This document shows, piece by piece, positions 55,246 through 64,000 of a DNA stretch of 64,000 nucleotides (the first letter of the stretch is position 1; every line of letters begins with the position of its first letter). The stretch is taken from the NCBI GenBank assembly GCA_934352055.1, contig CAKRJY010000009.1:1-64000 (forward strand), in the 5' to 3' direction. Source of the stretch: an uncultured Lachnospiraceae bacterium (GTDB lineage Bacteria; Bacillota; Clostridia; Lachnospirales; Lachnospiraceae). A model generated the notes under the pieces. The model saw only the letters and a program-made list of their open reading frames with translations, was not told where the DNA came from and did not search any database. The position numbers and the translations under genes were made by a program.

Positions 55246-57888
55246 TTACTTAGCACTTGTTCTATCCTTCATAAGACCATATACAAGCATCGCAAACATT
55301 GCAGTTCCTGCTAACATCATCATAATATACAGGTAGTTTACAGAAGTATCTCCCGTCTTCGGTGATGAAAGATTCTGTCCTGTTTGGGCGTGTCCATCAC
55401 TCTGATTTTGTGATGCCGGAACATCTGTAATGACAATGGCATACTCAGATGCATGGCTAAATCCTAAGGTCACATTTCCATCCTTATCAATAGTTCCCGC
55501 ATTCATCAGTACCATCTTGCCATCACTGTCATAGTAATAAAGATTGCCATATTTTCCGTAATACTGTTTTCCAACATTGATTGTAAGCTCTGCCTTGAAG
55601 CCAAAGTTTCCATTGTAAGTCAGCGAAATCTGCTCTACAGGATTATTGCCTGCAATAGCTGATACGATGCCGCTTGGAATATAATTTGTATTACGTGTCA
55701 CCTCAAGGTTGATGTCCTGTAAATCAGATGCTGCAATATTTTTGCCGTTAATCGTCCATGTATAACCGTTCATTTCCAGCACAACATTAACATCTTTGCC
55801 CTGTGCCTGTTTTAAAATTTCTTTTGGAACCACAGTCGCATCATCCATATCAACTTTAATGGTCACACCTGTTTTTGCTGATTTAATCTCAGTAACAGTT
55901 TCTGCGATCTTTGTTTCCGGTAACGTTACGGCTGGTTTTGCCGGTGTTATCGCACTATCACTACCATTACCATTTGAGCCGCTGTTGTTTGTATTATTGT
56001 TGTTTCCACTGTTATTTGTGTTGCCAGAATTGCTACCATTGGTATTTCCATTATTACCAGTGTTATTGTTGTCTCCGGTATTATCCTTGTTATCCGTGGA
56101 AATGTTAGCATCTGTTACCTTCGCGTAATACTCATTCCACGTATTCGGTCCATAATTCTCTGGTGTTTTCTTAATGATAATGGAGTCTGTTCCTGCAAAC
56201 TCTTCTGCTGCAATATCTCCTTTCGGATCCATCTCTCCCCAATACCATTGTAAATTTTTATATCCATCAAAAATTGGTGTTTTCAGTGTTTCTCCTGCTG
56301 TTCCCCACATACCTTTTGTTGCAATAATATTAGTACCACTCTCATCTTCACTATATATAGTAAATAAGACTCTTTCTTTATCATATTGCGCTTCGCAATT
56401 TCCCTCACCTAATACTAATTTTCCAGATGATGAACCGTAACCCCAAAATGTCCATCCGTCCAAATTGACACCATGTATTTCCGGCAATGAGAAGTTATTC
56501 TTGACATAATCTGCGAGTTCACTTACCTTCGTTCTTCGAGGAATCTGGATTGTTTCTACCTGCATAGTTGCATCTGGCTGACAATAAAAAAGCCTGACAC
56601 TATAAGACGGCAACACAAAGTTTCCGTTTTGATTAACATTAACGTAATATTTTTCCTCCAGCGAAAATCCACTGTCTAATACACTGTTCAAAGAATTCGT
56701 ATAGGCTTTTCCATCAAAACCACGGGCTGAAAGGAAATTGTTTGATGTATCAGATACTTCGACACTATCCATATACCATTCTGTAGCATACCATGATGAA
56801 TCCACTTTTATCGTCGTTGTATACACATCAGAATTTCCATTCTTACTCAAATAAAGAGTCTTCCTATCGAAATAATTTGCACTTTTTGCCGGACAAAGTG
56901 CTACTGTAACAGAAGACACACCGACATTATCTGTTGCTTCTACAGAAAATGTAATCTCATCACCTACACCAACCGTTTCTCCTACATGTGTCATACTGAT
57001 ATTCTTTATTACCGGCGCTTTTATATCAGCATTTGGATTATCTACTGTAAACCATGCATTTGGGAAATCAGTAACAGTACTAGAATTCACATTGCCTGAC
57101 GTATCATATATATCATCGACCCATCCACAATGATAAGTCCCTTGGGCTGTTTTATTTGTAATAGTTATTTCACCATAGAAACCTTGTCTGCTGTCATCCC
57201 AATGCAAGTATGTATTAATTTGTTTATATGCAGATGTATCATTACAGAATTGAATACTAGGATTTCTTTTCTTATCAATTGCAACATCGTCTGATGCCTT
57301 TACTAGAATCTCCACCTTATCACCTACTGTAACAGTACCTCCTGCAGGTGTAACTTCTATAGAATCTATCGTAGGCTTTACCATGTCATCCGTCTGATAA
57401 TTGAACCAATATAAAGCATCATCCTTATCCGATGCGTATATTCCTGATCCTACCGTACCATATACACTATTTCCATTAGCATCCGTTACACATACGCTTT
57501 GAAGGTAGGTCTTCCCATTAAATGCACAAGAATTTATCTGCGCATTCAAGATAGTGTACTCATAACATTTAGTAACGTCATTATAAGATGCACTTACCTG
57601 ATAAGATGTATTAGACGCTTCAGATGCCACACCTATCTTCACATTCTTAATCCCGCTTCCCAGATCATACGCCTTCACTGAAATCTTTACCGGGGTATCT
57701 TTGCTTATGGTCTGTCCCTGCTTATCAATCGAAATGGATTCGATTACAGGTTTATCAACATCATACCCACTCTCTTGCTCACTGGTCGCTTCTTCCGCAT
57801 ATACACTATTCAATCCACCCACGCCACTCAGTAGAAGCGAACATGCCATTGCACCTACCAGCAATCTTTTACATAACTTGCTTTTCAT
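55246..57888 (-). CDS. Large SPKTG-anchored surface protein with three Ig-like repeats
   Basis: 880 residues from ATG 57888 (MKSKLCKRLL, AGAGG 9 nt upstream); a GTG at 57954 with AGGA 6 nt upstream is a real alternative. Signal peptide ends near VYAEE. Three repeats of about 115 residues share the pattern PxIxSIxxxxxGxTVxVGDxxxxxVxAxDxxG. A Gly-rich/InlB-like region follows, then an Asn/Gly/Thr-rich linker of about 55 residues (55950-56110). A module ending GFSHASEYAIVITD precedes SSPKTGDTS, a hydrophobic helix and KDRTSAK. It is first in its operon. Confidence 0.82.
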   Translation of the reverse strand: MKSKLCKRLLVGAMACSLLLSGVGGLNSVYAEEATSEQESGYDVDKPVIESISIDKQGQTISKDTPVKISVKAYDLGSGIKNVKIGVASEASNTSYQVSASYNDVTKCYEYTILNAQINSCAFNGKTYLQSVCVTDANGNSVYGTVGSGIYASDKDDALYWFNYQTDDMVKPTIDSIEVTPAGGTVTVGDKVEILVKASDDVAIDKKRNPSIQFCNDTSAYKQINTYLHWDDSRQGFYGEITITNKTAQGTYHCGWVDDIYDTSGNVNSSTVTDFPNAWFTVDNPNADIKAPVIKNISMTHVGETVGVGDEITFSVEATDNVGVSSVTVALCPAKSANYFDRKTLYLSKNGNSDVYTTTIKVDSSWYATEWYMDSVEVSDTSNNFLSARGFDGKAYTNSLNSVLDSGFSLEEKYYVNVNQNGNFVLPSYSVRLFYCQPDATMQVETIQIPRRTKVSELADYVKNNFSLPEIHGVNLDGWTFWGYGSSSGKLVLGEGNCEAQYDKERVLFTIYSEDESGTNIIATKGMWGTAGETLKTPIFDGYKNLQWYWGEMDPKGDIAAEEFAGTDSIIIKKTPENYGPNTWNEYYAKVTDANISTDNKDNTGDNNNTGNNGNTNGSNSGNTNNSGNNNNTNNSGSNGNGSDSAITPAKPAVTLPETKIAETVTEIKSAKTGVTIKVDMDDATVVPKEILKQAQGKDVNVVLEMNGYTWTINGKNIAASDLQDINLEVTRNTNYIPSGIVSAIAGNNPVEQISLTYNGNFGFKAELTINVGKQYYGKYGNLYYYDSDGKMVLMNAGTIDKDGNVTLGFSHASEYAIVITDVPASQNQSDGHAQTGQNLSSPKTGDTSVNYLYIMMMLAGTAMFAMLVYGLMKDRTSAK

Positions 57889-58202
57889 GCCTCTCATCCT
57901 CTGTTTCTCGAAAACTACATATCTTCCTACTTGGTATCGTTTCCGTTTTTTCACACATCATCCTATTTGTGTAATTGCGTTATATACAGTTTAGTACATA
58001 TATTTACTAAAGTCAACGAAAACTACACATATGCCTGATAAAAGATAACCGTACAGATAATCATGCCGCAACACATCAAGCCTTGCTTTCCGTCAACAAT
58101 TATTATAAGAATACCACCTGATCTGATTACCGACATATACATCAGTTTCATACCACATAAGAATGATGTGCAACATCCACCCCCTTCTATCATTACAAAT
58201 TT
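57889..58202. other. Intergenic region before the surface-protein island
   Basis: Contains the promoter and inverted repeat at 57988-58016. The part from 58017 to 58202, downstream of the NRPS stop, shows no clear terminator or gene. Confidence 0.5.
57988..58016 (-). promoter_or_regulatory. Surface-protein operon promoter with operator in the spacer
   Basis: On the minus strand TTGACT (58011-58016), 17-bp spacer, TAAACT (57988-57993). A perfect inverted repeat TTTAGTA-N8-TACTAAA (57990-58011) fills the spacer and touches both boxes, the expected place for a repressor. Confidence 0.6.
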
Positions 58203-61200
58203 CTATATTTCTAAATATCCTATCTTGCGAAAATAATCTATATATCCACTAATATACTTTATATCTGTTTCATTCCATTCAAAACCAACTTTTCTTAGGA
58301 ACCACAGTGTAAATTTATTTTCTATACGGATATTACTGTCATATACCAACCTGCCTTGTTCATCCATATCATTCTGAAATGCTTCAAAGATATACTCTGT
58401 ATTACTTTGTTTCATCGTCTCCTGAAGTGCGCAATTGAACTCTGCTCCACTTACCACTTTCATAGGTATTCCAAGTTCGTGCACCACCTCTAGGAATCGG
58501 TTAAAATGTATGACTTTATCACTATTCAGATGAAATACACATTGCTTATCTGCATACTGCGCAATCTTAACGATACCCTCTGCTGTCTTATCAATCGGTG
58601 AAAATTCTGCATACAATGGTATCAGATAATTAGGGAATAAAGAAAATTCCAAGATTGCTTTTACTCTGGTAAGAAAGGCATTCGATGTATAGTTTGGTTG
58701 GAACTTATAATCACTTGCACGATTCGTCAAATTTCCTACACGAATGACCTTTGCATTTAAACCATCTAACATGGCATCATATACTTTTCGTTCCGCTTCA
58801 AATTTGCTACGAATATATACATTATCCAAAGGCTGCCCAATATAAAATGATGTCTCACAAAAGAATTTTTCCTCATCAGAACGATAGACGGTAAAATCAT
58901 CTGCCATACTATTTCCACTCACACTAAGTGTTGAAATATGTATCAGTTTTGCTCTCATCTTTTTGGCATACTCTATGACATGTGATGTTCCCTCTGTATT
59001 TACTCTGTGAAAATAACTATATGATCCATAATGCTTTACACTGGCTGCTGTATGTATTACAGTCTGCACATCTGAAGGCATTTCATCAGATAATCCTTCT
59101 TTTTCAATATCACCAATGATAGGAATAATCCTCTTATTTATCTCAGATACATACCTATCTCCAAAATAATATTGAAGAATTTCTTTTAAACGCCCGCGTC
59201 TGTCATCCGCCTGATCACCTCTGATAAGACAATATATCTTTCCGTTTTCCTTCTGCATCAACTCATTAAGCACATGTGCCCCAAGAAATCCTGTTGCCCC
59301 TGTAAGAAGTACATTTCCCAAACTTTGCTTCTCAAAGATAGCATCTTCTTCCACAACATTCTTATGAAAGAAATCTTTGTATTTATCAAAATCTGATTCT
59401 TTATATCGTACTTTTTCTTTCTTTTCTCCTTTCAAGAAATTGCATAAAGTTCTGACTGTCGGATAATCAAAAACGTTCTGCAATGACATTTCGATGCCTT
59501 TTCCATGTGCCTTAGCAACATACTCGATCGCAGCTAGGCTATCTCCGCCATATGCAAAGAAATCATCCTCCACACCGACTTTTTCTATATGCAGGATTTC
59601 ACCTAGTAATTGACATAAATCACGCTCCATTTCTGTCTCGGGTGCCACATATTCATTTGCTAAAAATGTAAAATCAGGAACTGGCAGATTCTTCCTATCT
59701 GTTTTTCCACTGGCTGTCATAGGCATGGCATCCAAATGCATAAAATAATTTGGCACCATATACTTTGGCAGTTTAGATGACAGATGACTTCTCAATTCCT
59801 TTTCATCAATCTCGTTTTGCGCTGTATAATATCCAACCAGATACTGTCGGTTATTCTCATCACGCTTATCTGCGACTGCTGTAAGTTGGATTCCCGAAAA
59901 AGCACTCATCACATTTTCGATCTCTCCCAGTTCAATGCGCAGTCCTCTTATCTTTACCTGCGTATCTATTCTTCCCAGATAGGCAATCTCTCCATCCGCT
60001 CTCCAGCAAGCCAGATCCCCCGTGTGATACATGATTTTTCCATGATGATTTTCCGGTGTCGCAAATGAATTTGGCACAAACTTTTCCGCTGTGAGTTCCG
60101 GTCGGTTTAGATACCCCTTACCAACTCCTGCTCCTGCAATGCAAAGTTCTCCCGCAACACCTATTGGCAGTGGTTTGTTGTCCCTATCGAGAATGTAGAT
60201 TTGTGTGTTGGCTATTGGGGAACCGATGGTGATGTCAGACTTGAAATCACCTCCTACATTCCAGACACTACATTCACTTGGTCCTAGTGGATTAAAGACT
60301 TTCGCGCTACTAATGCCCCTTATCTTCTGGAAAAGTACGTCTGTAAGTGCTTCTCCAGAAGATACGACTAGTTGTATCTGTTGAAAATAACTATCCGTTC
60401 CTGCTTCATCTTTTATGTATAGTTCTAACCTGGTCGGCGTTGTCTCGATAATATTTACCTTATTATCCACGACCAATTTTCGAAACAACTCCTTATTATT
60501 ACTTGCCTCCTCACTTGCAAGAACTACAGTCCATCCATGTACCAATGGCAGAAGGGTTTCTGCAATAAAAAAATCAAACGATATTGTGTTTACACTAACA
60601 ACTATCTGATTTTCTAAAGATTGTGCATCTGAAACAATATTGTTATTTAAACAGAAATTCGCTATACCTTTATGCTTCAACACACATCCTTTGGGTCTTC
60701 CCGTACTACCGGACGTATAGATAATGTAGCAAGAATCCTCTGATAAATATCTTACATTTGTATGTAGTGTATCCCTAAAATCATATTCTCTCAAATTAAG
60801 ATACTTAACGTGCCACCCATCTGTTAATTCTCTATCTGTAAGAATCAATGAGACATTGCAATCATTTAGCATATAATCTATTCGGTCTTTAGGATATCTG
60901 TGATCGATTGGTAAAAATATGCCGCCTACTTTCAATACTGCCAACTGACTGATAACTGTTAATTCTGTTCTATCCAGATATGCACCTACAATATTACCTA
61001 TCTTAATTCCAACATCAATCATCTTTTGCGCCAATGCATCTGACATTTCATCTAATTGTTTATATGTAAACTTCTTATCCTCAAATACCAATGCCACCTT
61101 TTCCGGTGTCTTTTTTGACTGCTCCGTAAAGAGTTCGTGAACGCACTTTTCCCTTGGATATTCCACATAGGTATCATTAAATCCTTCTATAACCTGATGA

Positions 61201-64000
61201 TACTCCTCAGGCGACATTACCTCTATTTCTGATACATCCTCTTTATCCAACTGTTCTAAAATTCTTGTATATGCAATTATCAGCCTATCTATTAAGTTTT
61301 CATCATACTTTGCACCATTAAATTCCATTCTGGCTTTCAATCCATCTTTGACAGGAGTCAACTCCATCATGAGGTCGAACTTTGATGTATTCGTAGGTAT
61401 CGGCTCCGGCACAACTATTTCTTCTCCAAGAGCAAACCTCTTATCACCCTCTGCCTGATATACAAAGGATGTATTGATCACCCTCTTATCCTCCATGCCT
61501 ACAGCATCTGCCATCCATGCAAATGGTAATTCCTGATGTTCAAATAACCCCAAGACCTGTTGCTTTACCCTCTGCATATATTCCTTTACAGCACCAGAAA
61601 CATCCATATGTGCAGGGAGTGTATTTACAAACATTCCTGCCATATCCTTTGTATCTGCATAGATACGGTTTTTAAGAACAATACTACTCAATACACTGCT
61701 GTTTCCGCTATATTTCGATAAAAGGATTCCATATGCTCCCCAGCATACCATGGTATCTGTCATATTATACTTTCTTGCATAATTTCTAACTGCAAGACTC
61801 GCACCTTCCGGTATCTGATATACTTTTGAGTAGCCTCCTTCTACCGGTTTCTTTGTCGCAGGAAGTATCACCGGTTCAAAATCACACTTTAATTGTTCAA
61901 CAAAATAATCTTGATGCCTTGTCATATCCTGCTTGTAGAAAAAGTCCGCATAATCTCCATATGTTATCGGCTCATCACACATCATTTTTCCCTCATATTC
62001 TCCGAGTATATCTCTTAAAAGAATATGCAGTGTCTCTCCATCTGAAACAATATGGTGCATATCAAAAAGTATGTCATGTTCCGTCATTCCCACCCTGACT
62101 AAAGGAGTTTTTGCCAGATCAAAAGGTCTTACAAATTGGCTAGCGTCCTTTTCCTCATATTGTTCAAATACCAGTTCCACGTTATTATCATATACGCCGA
62201 CTAATTCCTGCCCGTCTGATTCTATGTGGCTCAATAAAATTTTATGATGTCGGATTGCCCGAATCATACTTTCTTTCAACCTATTTCTATCAATTCCACT
62301 TGGTATGCGTATTCTTGCCGGCATATTATATACTAGGGATTTTGGTTCTCTACTATAGGCAGCATAAATTGCTTTTTGCTGCGGTAAAAGTTTATATGTA
62401 TTTTTCTTATTGGCTTTTATCCTCACAATATGATCAGCACCTTCAATACACTTTGCAAGATTTTCCAGAACTGAATTTTCCATGATATCTTTTATTGATA
62501 TTTGCACGTCAAATTCTTTTTCTATCTCAGTGATCATCGAAATAGCAATCAAACTATCACCGCCACATGCGAAGAAATCATCCGTTTTACCAATTTGATC
62601 TAACTGCAAATATTGTTGCCATATATTTGCAAGTTTTTTCTCGATCAAACTTTCAGGTTCCACATATTCTCTTTCCGACATTGTAAAATCCGGAACCGGA
62701 AGATTCTTTCTATCCGTTTTACCACTGGCTGTCATAGGCATAGCATCCAAACGCATAAAATAATTTGGCACCATATACTTTGGCAGTTTAGATGACAGAT
62801 GACTTCTCAATTCCTTTTCATCAATCTCGTTTTGCGCTGTATAATATCCAACCAGATACTGTCGGTTATTCTCATCACGCTTATCTGCGACTGCTGTAAG
62901 TTGGATTCCCGAAAAAGCACTCATCACATTTTCGATCTCTCCCAGTTCAATGCGCAGTCCTCTTATCTTTACCTGCGTATCTATTCTTCCCAGATAGGCA
63001 ATCTCTCCATCCGCTCTCCAGCAAGCCAGATCCCCCGTGTGATACATGATTTTTCCATGATGATTTTCCGGTGTCGCAAATGAATTTGGCACAAACTTTT
63101 CCGCTGTGAGTTCCGGTCGGTTTAGATACCCCTTACCAACTCCTGCTCCTGCAATGCAAAGTTCTCCCGCAACACCTATTGGCAGTGGTTTGTTGTCCCT
63201 ATCGAGAATGTAGATTTGTGTGTTGGCTATTGGGGAACCGATGGTGATGTCAGACTTGAAATCACCTCCTACATTCCAGACACTACATTCACTTGGTCCA
63301 AGTGGATTAAATACTTTTGCTCTGCTAATTCCCCTAATCTTCTGGAGAAGTACTTCCGAAAGTGCTTCTCCAGAAGATACAATTAATTGCATCTGCTGGA
63401 AATAACTATCTTCTTCCTCGTCTTTTGTATACAGTTCAAGCCGAGTTGGCGTTGTTTCTATAATATTTACATTATTATCTTCTACCAATTTACGGAATAA
63501 TTCCTTATTGTTACTTTCCTCCTCACTTGCCATAACTACTGTCCACCCCTGTACCAAAGGGAGTAATGTCTCCGCAATAAAGAAGTCAAAGGAGATTGTA
63601 TTTACACTAATGACTATCTGGTTTTCTAAAGATTGTGCATACGGAACAATATTGTTATTTAAACAGAAGTTGCTTAATCCCTTGTGTTTTAACATACATC
63701 CCTTAGGCTTGCCCGTGCTTCCGGATGTGTAAATAATATAGCAGGGATCGTCCGCTTCAACTGTTACTGTCTTATTCCATATATCATCAAACTGATAATG
63801 GCTCAGATTTAGATAATTTGCATCCCACTCGTCGGGAAGTTCCTTATCTGTTATTACCAATCGTACTGTACAATCCATCAGCATATAATCTATTCGGTCT
63901 TTTGGATAACGATGATCGATCGGCAGGAAAATACCACCTGCCTTTAAAACAGCAAGTTGTGAAATCACAGTATAACTTGTTCTATCCAAATATGCTCCAA
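58203..64000 (-). CDS. Nonribosomal peptide synthetase, A-T-C-A-T-reductase (5' end outside window)
   Basis: At least 1,932 residues; the gene continues past 64000, and its visible start is mid-domain, not a real start. In residues counted from 63989: A1 (1 to about 425; YTSGSTG near 87), T1 (GGDSL, about 477), C (HHIVSDG, about 645), A2 (about 960-1445; YTSGSTG about 1091), T2 (GGDSL, about 1480), R (GATGFLG about 1565, YxxxK in YIRSK). R domains release products as aldehydes. Both A domains give pocket residues D-F-A-E-V-S-P-V-W by eye, so they should load the same amino acid. No phosphopantetheinyl transferase or exporter is in view. Confidence 0.93.
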   Translation of the reverse strand, partial: GAYLDRTSYTVISQLAVLKAGGIFLPIDHRYPKDRIDYMLMDCTVRLVITDKELPDEWDANYLNLSHYQFDDIWNKTVTVEADDPCYIIYTSGSTGKPKGCMLKHKGLSNFCLNNNIVPYAQSLENQIVISVNTISFDFFIAETLLPLVQGWTVVMASEEESNNKELFRKLVEDNNVNIIETTPTRLELYTKDEEEDSYFQQMQLIVSSGEALSEVLLQKIRGISRAKVFNPLGPSECSVWNVGGDFKSDITIGSPIANTQIYILDRDNKPLPIGVAGELCIAGAGVGKGYLNRPELTAEKFVPNSFATPENHHGKIMYHTGDLACWRADGEIAYLGRIDTQVKIRGLRIELGEIENVMSAFSGIQLTAVADKRDENNRQYLVGYYTAQNEIDEKELRSHLSSKLPKYMVPNYFMRLDAMPMTASGKTDRKNLPVPDFTMSEREYVEPESLIEKKLANIWQQYLQLDQIGKTDDFFACGGDSLIAISMITEIEKEFDVQISIKDIMENSVLENLAKCIEGADHIVRIKANKKNTYKLLPQQKAIYAAYSREPKSLVYNMPARIRIPSGIDRNRLKESMIRAIRHHKILLSHIESDGQELVGVYDNNVELVFEQYEEKDASQFVRPFDLAKTPLVRVGMTEHDILFDMHHIVSDGETLHILLRDILGEYEGKMMCDEPITYGDYADFFYKQDMTRHQDYFVEQLKCDFEPVILPATKKPVEGGYSKVYQIPEGASLAVRNYARKYNMTDTMVCWGAYGILLSKYSGNSSVLSSIVLKNRIYADTKDMAGMFVNTLPAHMDVSGAVKEYMQRVKQQVLGLFEHQELPFAWMADAVGMEDKRVINTSFVYQAEGDKRFALGEEIVVPEPIPTNTSKFDLMMELTPVKDGLKARMEFNGAKYDENLIDRLIIAYTRILEQLDKEDVSEIEVMSPEEYHQVIEGFNDTYVEYPREKCVHELFTEQSKKTPEKVALVFEDKKFTYKQLDEMSDALAQKMIDVGIKIGNIVGAYLDRTELTVISQLAVLKVGGIFLPIDHRYPKDRIDYMLNDCNVSLILTDRELTDGWHVKYLNLREYDFRDTLHTNVRYLSEDSCYIIYTSGSTGRPKGCVLKHKGIANFCLNNNIVSDAQSLENQIVVSVNTISFDFFIAETLLPLVHGWTVVLASEEASNNKELFRKLVVDNKVNIIETTPTRLELYIKDEAGTDSYFQQIQLVVSSGEALTDVLFQKIRGISSAKVFNPLGPSECSVWNVGGDFKSDITIGSPIANTQIYILDRDNKPLPIGVAGELCIAGAGVGKGYLNRPELTAEKFVPNSFATPENHHGKIMYHTGDLACWRADGEIAYLGRIDTQVKIRGLRIELGEIENVMSAFSGIQLTAVADKRDENNRQYLVGYYTAQNEIDEKELRSHLSSKLPKYMVPNYFMHLDAMPMTASGKTDRKNLPVPDFTFLANEYVAPETEMERDLCQLLGEILHIEKVGVEDDFFAYGGDSLAAIEYVAKAHGKGIEMSLQNVFDYPTVRTLCNFLKGEKKEKVRYKESDFDKYKDFFHKNVVEEDAIFEKQSLGNVLLTGATGFLGAHVLNELMQKENGKIYCLIRGDQADDRRGRLKEILQYYFGDRYVSEINKRIIPIIGDIEKEGLSDEMPSDVQTVIHTAASVKHYGSYSYFHRVNTEGTSHVIEYAKKMRAKLIHISTLSVSGNSMADDFTVYRSDEEKFFCETSFYIGQPLDNVYIRSKFEAERKVYDAMLDGLNAKVIRVGNLTNRASDYKFQPNYTSNAFLTRVKAILEFSLFPNYLIPLYAEFSPIDKTAEGIVKIAQYADKQCVFHLNSDKVIHFNRFLEVVHELGIPMKVVSGAEFNCALQETMKQSNTEYIFEAFQNDMDEQGRLVYDSNIRIENKFTLWFLRKVGFEWNETDIKYISGYIDYFRKIGYLEI
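59738..60284. repeat. 547-bp exact repeat, copy in second A domain
   Basis: Identical by line-by-line reading to 62753-63299 (offset 3015). It encodes the C-terminal third of the A domain from NPLGPSE to NYFM. Divergence starts abruptly on both sides, including at synonymous sites. Confidence 0.9.
62753..63299. repeat. 547-bp exact repeat, copy in first A domain
   Basis: Partner of 59738-60284. Edges are at C/T position 62752 and A/T position 63300. Confidence 0.9.

Noticed and set aside
55950..56110. Dense short repeats of AAT/ACC/GGT type, possible CRISPR or tandem array
   Set aside because: They encode an Asn/Gly/Thr-rich linker in frame within the surface protein; no regular spacers.
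59784..60068. 94-aa plus-strand frame repeated identically at 62799-63083
   Set aside because: It is antisense to the NRPS and identical only because it lies in the 547-bp repeat.

Overview
The window looks like chromosome of a gut Clostridia bacterium, most likely Lachnospiraceae. The basis is moderate-to-low G+C, strong AGGAGG-type ribosome binding sites, small protein families typical of that group (DUF6472, DUF4250, DUF6142-like), many AraC regulators paired with GPH-type sugar transporters, a spore-type peptidoglycan-binding protein and surface proteins ending in an SPKTG sorting motif. No rRNA, tRNA, CRISPR array or prophage was seen.

Layout. 1-138 is the 3' end of a ribbon-helix-helix gene on the plus strand. 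193-8057 is a minus-strand operon: SAM methyltransferase, hslO, nadE, L,D-transpeptidase, hisC, a 58-aa membrane protein, DUF6472 and a truncated subtilase. 8227-9270 is an unknown membrane protein. 9254-15396 is a minus-strand five-gene catabolic operon (lactonase, two zinc dehydrogenases, uxaA, uxaB) with a divergent AraC gene. It reads as an L-galactose route to 2-keto-3-deoxygluconate. 16398-21493 holds a lipase-like hydrolase, a degenerate cytoplasmic chemoreceptor, recJ and a peptidoglycan-binding protein. 21536-26686 is an AraC gene divergent from a GPH transporter, an esterase and an old-yellow-enzyme-type flavin reductase. The reductase carries HGDR at residues 164-167, which makes it a candidate bilirubin reductase (BilR). 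26786-30035 has pta, a MocR regulator and a divergent ECF vitamin transporter subunit (probably B6). 30165-37638 has DUF4250 and a mixed nucleotide operon (pyrE, VanZ-like, DUF6142-like, M29 aminopeptidase, purE, purM, purN, purD).

38019-46195 is a plant-glycoside locus: GH78 alpha-L-rhamnosidase, GPH transporter, AraC and a GH2 glycosidase, with a decayed SGNH esterase between the last two. 46365-46487 resembles the 5' end of a group II intron. 46636-57888 is a cell-surface island. It has three secreted proteins with SPKTG/SPKTN sorting signals, a lipoprotein that joins an RsgI-like autoproteolysis domain to eight CxxC zinc-finger motifs, a 12-TM LuxR regulator sitting on an aldehyde-dehydrogenase remnant, a VanX-type dipeptidase and an L,D-transpeptidase, the last two with altered catalytic histidines. 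The island starts at a promoter with a perfect inverted repeat overlapping its spacer.

58203-64000 is the 3' part of a nonribosomal peptide synthetase, A-T-C-A-T-R, that runs off the window. It ends in a thioester reductase, so its product should be a dipeptide aldehyde (cyclising to a dihydropyrazinone or pyrazinone). Its two adenylation domains share the same binding-pocket residues and a 547-bp identical DNA tract, which suggests a homodipeptide product and recent gene conversion.
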